From the NCBI GenBank assembly GCA_030039615.1, contig JASHVF010000048.1, forward strand, positions 1 through 16,657: a stretch of DNA of 16,657 nt, given 5' to 3'. Both the position numbers and the translations under genes were made by a program. A model generated the notes under the pieces. The model did no database searches and was not told the DNA's origin. It saw only the letters and a list, made by a program, of their open reading frames with translations. The stretch is from Gammaproteobacteria bacterium (GTDB taxonomy: Bacteria; Pseudomonadota; Gammaproteobacteria; Steroidobacterales; Steroidobacteraceae). Every line of letters begins with the position of its first letter. Position 1 is the first letter of the stretch. Of the stretch, positions 12,813 through 16,657 are shown one piece after another.

Positions 12813-13607
12813 GTGAAGCGAGTGTTTCCCACCGCCATCGCCGCGCTGTGCTGCGCGATCCTGCCTGTGCGCATGCTGCATGCCCAGGCCGGCCCACCCT
12901 ACATCACCAACGACCCCGGAACACCCGGCGACGGCAACTGGGAGATCAACCTCGCCTCGATGACGACCCGCGCGGCGGGCGTGACCGAGTGGCAGATTCC
13001 GCAGATCGATCTCAACTTCGGGCTCGGTGAGCGCATTCAGCTCACCTACGAAGTCCCGTACGTCGTGCAGAGCGGAGACGGTACGCAGGCGAGCGGCTTC
13101 AGCAATGCCTATCCCGGCCTCAAGTGGCGCTTCCTCGATCAAGGCGAGGGCGGCTGGCAGATGTCCGTGTTCCCGCAGTTCGAGACCGCCGGATCGACGA
13201 GCGCGCAGCGCGCCGGTTTCGCCGAGCAGGGCTCGCGACTGCTGGTGCCGCTCGAGGTCGCGAGGTCGGTCGGTCCGCTCGATCTGGACTTCGAGGCGGG
13301 TTACTACTTCGCCCATCGCGGTCCCGAGGAGCGCATCCTCGGCTTCGTCGCGGGCCACAAGTTCACCGCACGACTCGAGCTCGACGCCGAGCTCTACAAC
13401 GACCACGCGATGGGGGCTCCGCCCGACTACACGACGCTCGATCTCGGCGGCCGCTACCGGCTCGGCCGCGGCTTCATCCTGTTGTTCATGGCCGGGCGCA
13501 GCATCGCGGGCTCGAGCGGACAGCTCGACTTCATGAGCTATCTCGGGGTCCAGGTACTGCTGAGCGACTACGGCCTGCACCTGGAGAAGGAGGGCGAGAG
13601 CGACTAA
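12813..13607 (+). CDS. Outer-membrane beta-barrel-like protein (phenol MetA-degradation/transporter-type family)
   Basis: 264-residue exported protein. Residues 1-26 form a signal peptide ending in HAQA. The mature N-terminus GPPYITNDPGTPGDGNWEIN is the hallmark start of a family annotated as putative MetA-pathway/transporter outer-membrane proteins (PF13557-like; assignment from memory). The rest is a series of amphipathic, alternating beta-strand-like segments (for example IQLTYEVPYVV, PLDLDFEAGYYFAH, TTLDLGGRYRLG, LDFMSYLGVQVLL), consistent with a small barrel. Function and substrate are unknown. The start is GTG without a visible ribosome-binding site. The TAA stop overlaps the stop of the convergent neighbour by 4 bp. 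Confidence 0.78.
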   Translation: MKRVFPTAIAALCCAILPVRMLHAQAGPPYITNDPGTPGDGNWEINLASMTTRAAGVTEWQIPQIDLNFGLGERIQLTYEVPYVVQSGDGTQASGFSNAYPGLKWRFLDQGEGGWQMSVFPQFETAGSTSAQRAGFAEQGSRLLVPLEVARSVGPLDLDFEAGYYFAHRGPEERILGFVAGHKFTARLELDAELYNDHAMGAPPDYTTLDLGGRYRLGRGFILLFMAGRSIAGSSGQLDFMSYLGVQVLLSDYGLHLEKEGESD

Positions 13608-14062
13608 AACGGTCCGTACAGCTCGCGCACCAGGTCCAGCACCAGGGCCTTCACCGACTCGAGGTTGATGTCCGCGATCGCGTAGTCTCCCACGGCGTTA
13701 CCGCCGCGGCCGTCCGAGGTGTTGCGCTCGAAGTGGATCTGCCGCCGGTGGCGATCGGCGCGCGCCCGGAGGTAGGGGTATCCGCCGAAGCCGTGACCGA
13801 GCCGTGCGTGCCTGCTCACCGGGATGTCGATGCGCGCATCGTCCACATCGCTCACGACCTTGGCCGCCACACCGCGTTGCCTCAATGCCTCCGCCATCTG
13901 CTGCAGTGCGGGAATGATCACCTCCGCGAGGCACGCGGCCGCCGCCTGAGTGAAGCTCTCGGCGGCCGCGGTCTTCCCGGCGGTCTCGCTGCGCGCCTGC
14001 GCTACGCGGGCGTTGTGATGGGCAAAGATTGCGTCGAGCTCCTGCTCGATGTCCTTGGGCAT
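13604..14062 (-). CDS. Hypothetical protein, 152 residues
   Basis: I do not recognise the family. No signal peptide or membrane segment is visible, so it is likely cytoplasmic. The first about 65 residues look helical (MPKDIEQELDAIFAHHNARV, then an Ala-rich stretch). The second half has mixed strand-like segments (VVSDVDDARIDIPVS, RRQIHFERN, VGDYAIADINLE) and a final helix ending in LYGPF. It starts with ATG, 21 nt downstream of the tRNA-Arg gene on the same strand, and ends in a 4-bp tail-to-tail overlap with the outer-membrane protein gene. Codon use and GC look like those of its neighbours, and the overlap with an opposite-strand gene is minimal, which argues for a real gene. Confidence 0.65.
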   Translation of the reverse strand: MPKDIEQELDAIFAHHNARVAQARSETAGKTAAAESFTQAAAACLAEVIIPALQQMAEALRQRGVAAKVVSDVDDARIDIPVSRHARLGHGFGGYPYLRARADRHRRQIHFERNTSDGRGGNAVGDYAIADINLESVKALVLDLVRELYGPF

Positions 14063-14083
14063 GCTCGATAGCTTAACTCGGGG

Positions 14084-14157
14084 CGCGCCCGGAGAGATTC
14101 GAACTCCCGACCCTCAGGTTCGAAGCCTGATGCTCTATCCAACTGAGCTACGGGCGC
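14084..14157 (-). tRNA. tRNA-Arg (anticodon TCG)
   Basis: 74-nt cloverleaf read on the minus strand. The acceptor stem GCGCCCG pairs fully with CGGGCGC; D-arm GCTC/GAGC; anticodon stem TCAGG/CCTGA with loop CTTCGAA, so the anticodon is TCG (reads CGA, Arg); variable loop GGGTC; T-arm GGGAG, loop TTCGAAT, CTCTC with one G-T pair. The discriminator is G. The next bases are CCC, so the CCA end is not encoded and must be added by nucleotidyltransferase. Identity follows from the anticodon. Confidence 0.97.
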
Positions 14158-14166
14158 GGCGCGCGG

Positions 14167-14172
14167 ATTCTA
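14167..14172 (-). promoter_or_regulatory. -10 element of the tRNA-Arg promoter
   Basis: On the minus strand TAGAAT (5 of 6 consensus bases) lies 9 nt before the mature tRNA 5' end and is followed by the GC-rich stretch CCGCGCGCC. GC-rich discriminators after the -10 are typical of stringently controlled stable-RNA promoters. No good -35 is visible. Confidence 0.5.
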
Positions 14173-14267
14173 CTGCGCGGCTCCCGTGCACGCCTAACGG
14201 GCGCCCAGGGGTTCGCCAAGCGGCACGGCACGCGGCAGAATGCCCGGCGCGGCAACGAGGGGAGCCA

Positions 14268-15527
14268 ATGATGAACAACGTCTCCAGGCGCGCATTCTTC
14301 CGGTTGACGGCTGCGGGAGCGGCGCTGGCTGCCGGCGGGCCGGTGAGAGCAGCGTCCCCCGGGGTCCCCGATCTCGCCTCGATGACCCGCGACGCGCAGC
14401 CGATCAGCACCGAGGAGCACGGCGCGCGGCTCGCCAAGCTGCAGCGCCTGATGCAGCAGCAGAAGACCGCGGCCTTTCTGGTCGAGGCCGGCGCCTCGCT
14501 CGAGTACTTCACCGGCGTGCGCTGGCATCGCACCGAGCGCACCACCGCGGCACTGATCCCGGCCGAGGGACGCGTGGTGGTTGTCACTCCCTACTTCGAG
14601 GAGCCGTCGGTACGCGAGACGCTCAAAGTGGCGGCCGATGTGCGCCCGTGGAAAGAGGACGAGAGTCCCTTCGAGCTGCTCGCCGGCGCGCTGCGCGAGC
14701 ACCCGGCGGGGGATGCTCCGCTCGCCGTCGAGCCCACCACGCGGCTATTCATCGTCGATCACGTGTCGAAGGCCGCAAAGACGGCGCCGCGCGTGATACC
14801 GGGAGACGACCTGATCCGCGCCTGCCGGATGCACAAATCCGCGCACGAGATCGCGCTCATGCAGACGGCCAACGACGTTACGCTCGCGGCGCTGCGCTAT
14901 ACGCACGGCCGCATCGAGGCGGGCATGCAGGCGGGCGACATCTTCGCTCTGATGGTGGCCGCCACCCAGGCCCTCGGCGGCGCGCACGAGTTCACGCTGG
15001 TGCTGCTCAACGATGCCAGCGCCTTCCCCCACGGCTCCATCAAACCGCAGCAGGTGCGGGACGGCTCGGTGGTCCTCATCGACACCGGCTGCAACGTCTA
15101 CGGCTACCAGTCCGACATCTCGCGCAGCTGGGTGTTCGGCACGGTCTCGGCCCGTCAGCGGGACTTGTGGAACACGGTGAAGCGCGGCCAGGAGCTGGCG
15201 CAGGAGACGGCGAAGCCGGGCGTGCCCTGCGGCAACATCGACCGCGCGGTGCGTACCTTCTACGAGAGCAAGGGCTGGAGCCGCGACTATGGGCTGCCGG
15301 GCCTGTCGCATCGCACCGGGCACGGCATCGGCATGGAAGTCCACGAGGCGCCCTACCTGGTGCGCAACGACACGACGCCGCTCGAGGCCGGCATGTGCTT
15401 TTCCGACGAGCCCGGGCTCTACATCCCCGGGGAGTTCGGTATCCGCCTCGAGGATTGCTGGTACATGACGGAGAGCGGACCGAAGCTCTTCACGCCGCTC
15501 GCCAGGTCGATCGAGGAGCCGATCTGA
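14268..15527 (+). CDS. Tat-exported M24 metallopeptidase (Xaa-Pro aminopeptidase/prolidase-like)
   Basis: 419-residue protein. The N-terminus carries a twin-arginine signal (SRRAFFRL at 6-13, then a hydrophobic Ala-rich stretch to about residue 28), so the enzyme is probably folded in the cytoplasm and exported. Residues about 48-180 are a creatinase-type N-domain; about 190-400 are the M24 pita-bread domain. All five dinuclear metal ligands are present: Asp272 (IDTGCN), Asp283 (SDISRS), His352 (GHGIGMEVHE), Glu381 (DEPGLY) and Glu395 (RLEDCW). The family includes Xaa-Pro peptidases and also creatinase-like enzymes; peptidase is most likely given the intact metal site. GAGGGGAG at 14257-14264 serves ATG at 14268 or, with better spacing, the adjacent ATG at 14271. 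The frame is open further upstream only through the antisense of the tRNA. The SDR gene follows after 19 bp. Confidence 0.9.
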   Translation: MMNNVSRRAFFRLTAAGAALAAGGPVRAASPGVPDLASMTRDAQPISTEEHGARLAKLQRLMQQQKTAAFLVEAGASLEYFTGVRWHRTERTTAALIPAEGRVVVVTPYFEEPSVRETLKVAADVRPWKEDESPFELLAGALREHPAGDAPLAVEPTTRLFIVDHVSKAAKTAPRVIPGDDLIRACRMHKSAHEIALMQTANDVTLAALRYTHGRIEAGMQAGDIFALMVAATQALGGAHEFTLVLLNDASAFPHGSIKPQQVRDGSVVLIDTGCNVYGYQSDISRSWVFGTVSARQRDLWNTVKRGQELAQETAKPGVPCGNIDRAVRTFYESKGWSRDYGLPGLSHRTGHGIGMEVHEAPYLVRNDTTPLEAGMCFSDEPGLYIPGEFGIRLEDCWYMTESGPKLFTPLARSIEEPI

Positions 15528-15546
15528 GCACCCGGGAGCCGCACGC

Positions 15547-16326
15547 ATGTCACTGTTCGATCTGACGGGCAAGGTGGCCCTCATCACCGGCTCGAGCCGC
15601 GGCATCGGCAAGGCCATCGCGGTGCAGATGGCCGCGCACGGTGCGCGGGTCGTCGTCTCGAGCCGCAAGCAGGAGAGCTGCGATGCGGTGGCGGCGGAGA
15701 TCAGGGCCGCGGGCGGCAGCGTGCTCGCGCATGCCTGCCACGTCGGCCACAAGGACGAGCTGCGCGGCCTGGTCGATGCGAGCATCAGAGCCTTCGGCCG
15801 CATCGACATCCTGGTATGCAATGCTGCCACCAATCCCCACTTCGGGCCCTCGGCCACCATGTCCGACGAGGCCTTCGACAAGCTTCTGCATACCAACCTC
15901 TACAGCAACGTCTGGCTCTGCAACCTGACGTTGCCGGCGATGGCCGAGCGCAAGGACGGAGCCGTCATCATCGTCTCCTCGGTGAGCGGCTTCATGGGCA
16001 GCGCGCTGCTCGGCGGCTACGGGATCTCCAAGGCTGCCGACATGCAGCTGGCGCGCAATCTCGCGGTCGAGTGGGGTGCACACAATATCCGCGTCAACTG
16101 CATCGCCCCGGGGGTGATCCGCACGCAATTTTCCAAGGCTCTGTGGGCGGATCCGGCGCGGGCCGAGGCGCTGGCGCGTGCCTACCCGCTCAGGCGCCTC
16201 GGCGAGCCGGACGACTGCGCCGGGGTGGCGGTGATGCTGGCCGCGCGGGCCGGCAGCTTCATCACCGGTCAGACCATAGTCATCGACGGCGGCGGCCTGA
16301 TCGGCGGCGGCGAGCGGCTGCTGTAG
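15547..16326 (+). CDS. SDR-family oxidoreductase
   Basis: 259-residue classical short-chain dehydrogenase/reductase, using NAD(P)(H) in the cytoplasm. The cofactor loop TGSSRGIG is at 14-21, the NAAT block at 92-95, and the catalytic Ser145, Tyr158 and Lys162 (YGISK). PGVIRTQF (188-195) and the C-terminal ITGQTIVIDGGG (239-250) are typical. The basic residue Arg40 after the second strand hints at NADP(H) preference. NPHFGPSATM after the NAAT block resembles the DHRS4/carbonyl-reductase-like branch, but the substrate cannot be named. The ATG has GGGAG 8 nt upstream. It probably forms a two-gene unit with the M24 peptidase gene. Confidence 0.93.
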   Translation: MSLFDLTGKVALITGSSRGIGKAIAVQMAAHGARVVVSSRKQESCDAVAAEIRAAGGSVLAHACHVGHKDELRGLVDASIRAFGRIDILVCNAATNPHFGPSATMSDEAFDKLLHTNLYSNVWLCNLTLPAMAERKDGAVIIVSSVSGFMGSALLGGYGISKAADMQLARNLAVEWGAHNIRVNCIAPGVIRTQFSKALWADPARAEALARAYPLRRLGEPDDCAGVAVMLAARAGSFITGQTIVIDGGGLIGGGERLL

Positions 16327-16338
16327 CGCGCGCCGCTC
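16312..16338. terminator. Hairpin between convergent SDR and permease genes
   Basis: GAGCGGC (16312-16318) and GCCGCTC (16332-16338) form a perfect 7-bp stem with a 13-nt loop that contains the SDR stop codon; the permease stop begins right after it. There is no T-tract. Possible bidirectional transcription end; weak evidence. Confidence 0.25.
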
Positions 16339-16339
16339 C

Positions 16340-16657
16340 TCAGGCGGAACGCGGCTTGCGCGTGCCGTAGTAGCCGATCGCGAGCAGCGCGAACCACAGC
16401 GGCGCGACGAACAGCGCAACGCGCGAGTCCGGGTCGCGCCACAGCATCACCGTCACCAGCACCAGGAACGCGAGCACCAGGTAGTTCGCCAGCGGCGCCC
16501 CCGGCATGCGAAACGGCGCCGGCGCGGCGCGCCCGGCGGCCACCGCGCGCCGGTATCCGGCGTGCGCGACCAGGATGATTCCCCAGGTCCAGAGCGTGCC
16601 GATGAGCGCGATGCTGGTCACCATGGTGAATACGCGCTCGGGCACCAGGTAGTTGAG
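16340..16657 (-). CDS. Amino-acid permease, C-terminal part (partial at window end)
   Basis: The last 105 codons of an APC-superfamily permease of the AroP/CycA/ProY type, open to the right window edge. The fragment begins LNYLVPERVFTMVTSIALIGTLWTW, the conserved block before the eleventh helix in this family. Three or four hydrophobic segments are visible (about TSIALIGTLWTWGIILVAH, NYLVLAFLVLVTVML and VALFVAPLWFALLAIGY). The family takes up amino acids by proton symport. Substrate cannot be decided without the N-terminal two thirds. It converges on the SDR gene. Confidence 0.88.
   Translation of the reverse strand, partial: LNYLVPERVFTMVTSIALIGTLWTWGIILVAHAGYRRAVAAGRAAPAPFRMPGAPLANYLVLAFLVLVTVMLWRDPDSRVALFVAPLWFALLAIGYYGTRKPRSA

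Noticed and set aside
14049..14267. N-terminal extension of the M24 protein through the tRNA region
   Set aside because: The extended sequence includes GAPGEIRTPDPQVRSLMLY, a well-known false translation of the antisense strand of a tRNA gene. The Tat signal and Shine-Dalgarno mark the true start at 14268 or 14271.
1..16657. Mobile elements, CRISPR arrays, toxin-antitoxin or defence genes
   Set aside because: No transposase or integrase motifs, no direct repeats with regular spacing and no target-site duplications were seen; every larger open region is explained by housekeeping or metabolic genes.

Overview
This is a GC-rich, densely packed stretch of bacterial chromosome. It contains housekeeping and metabolic genes, and I see no phage, transposon, CRISPR array or defence system. 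The gene families point to Proteobacteria, most likely Gammaproteobacteria: a TesB-type thioesterase, HtpX, a DUF6763-like protein, Tag and an AroP/CycA-type permease. A lineage near Steroidobacteraceae, Nevskiales or Xanthomonadales is my guess from family memory, not a measurement. The proBA pair looks more alphaproteobacterial than the rest.

Layout. Positions 1-294 hold the end of a plus-strand acyl-CoA thioesterase II gene. It converges on a minus-strand operon (3557 to 311) of htpX, a D-2-hydroxyacid (D-2-hydroxyglutarate/D-lactate type) FAD dehydrogenase and a lipoprotein alpha/beta hydrolase. Upstream, also on the minus strand (5030 to 3670), a small and extremely acidic DUF6763-like protein overlaps a VIT1/CCC1 metal transporter gene. 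Divergent from this pair, proB and proA (5133-7591) encode the first two steps of proline synthesis.

Positions 12782 to 7615 are one minus-strand run: tag (3-methyladenine DNA glycosylase I), a small exported protein of unknown function, then moeA, moaA, moaC, a fused mobA-moaD and moaE. This cluster makes cyclic pyranopterin (MoaA, MoaC), converts it to molybdopterin (MoaD, MoaE), inserts molybdenum (MoeA) and adds GMP (MobA). MoeB, MogA/MoaB, MobB and the molybdate transporter are not in the window.

Positions 12813-13607 encode an outer-membrane barrel-like protein that overlaps, tail to tail, an unknown 152-residue protein. A tRNA-Arg(TCG) gene lies just upstream of that protein. A Tat-exported M24 metallopeptidase and an SDR oxidoreductase follow on the plus strand, and the window ends in the C-terminal part of an amino-acid permease on the minus strand.

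The points most worth a second look are: the in-frame MobA-MoaD fusion; the exported protein sitting 2 nt ahead of a TTG-started moeA; the acidic DUF6763 protein coupled by a TTGA overlap to a VIT1-type transporter whose ferritin-like domain lacks the usual ExxH; and several genes whose -10-like boxes lie so close to the start codon that their transcripts may be leaderless. I did not find a clearly new multi-gene system.
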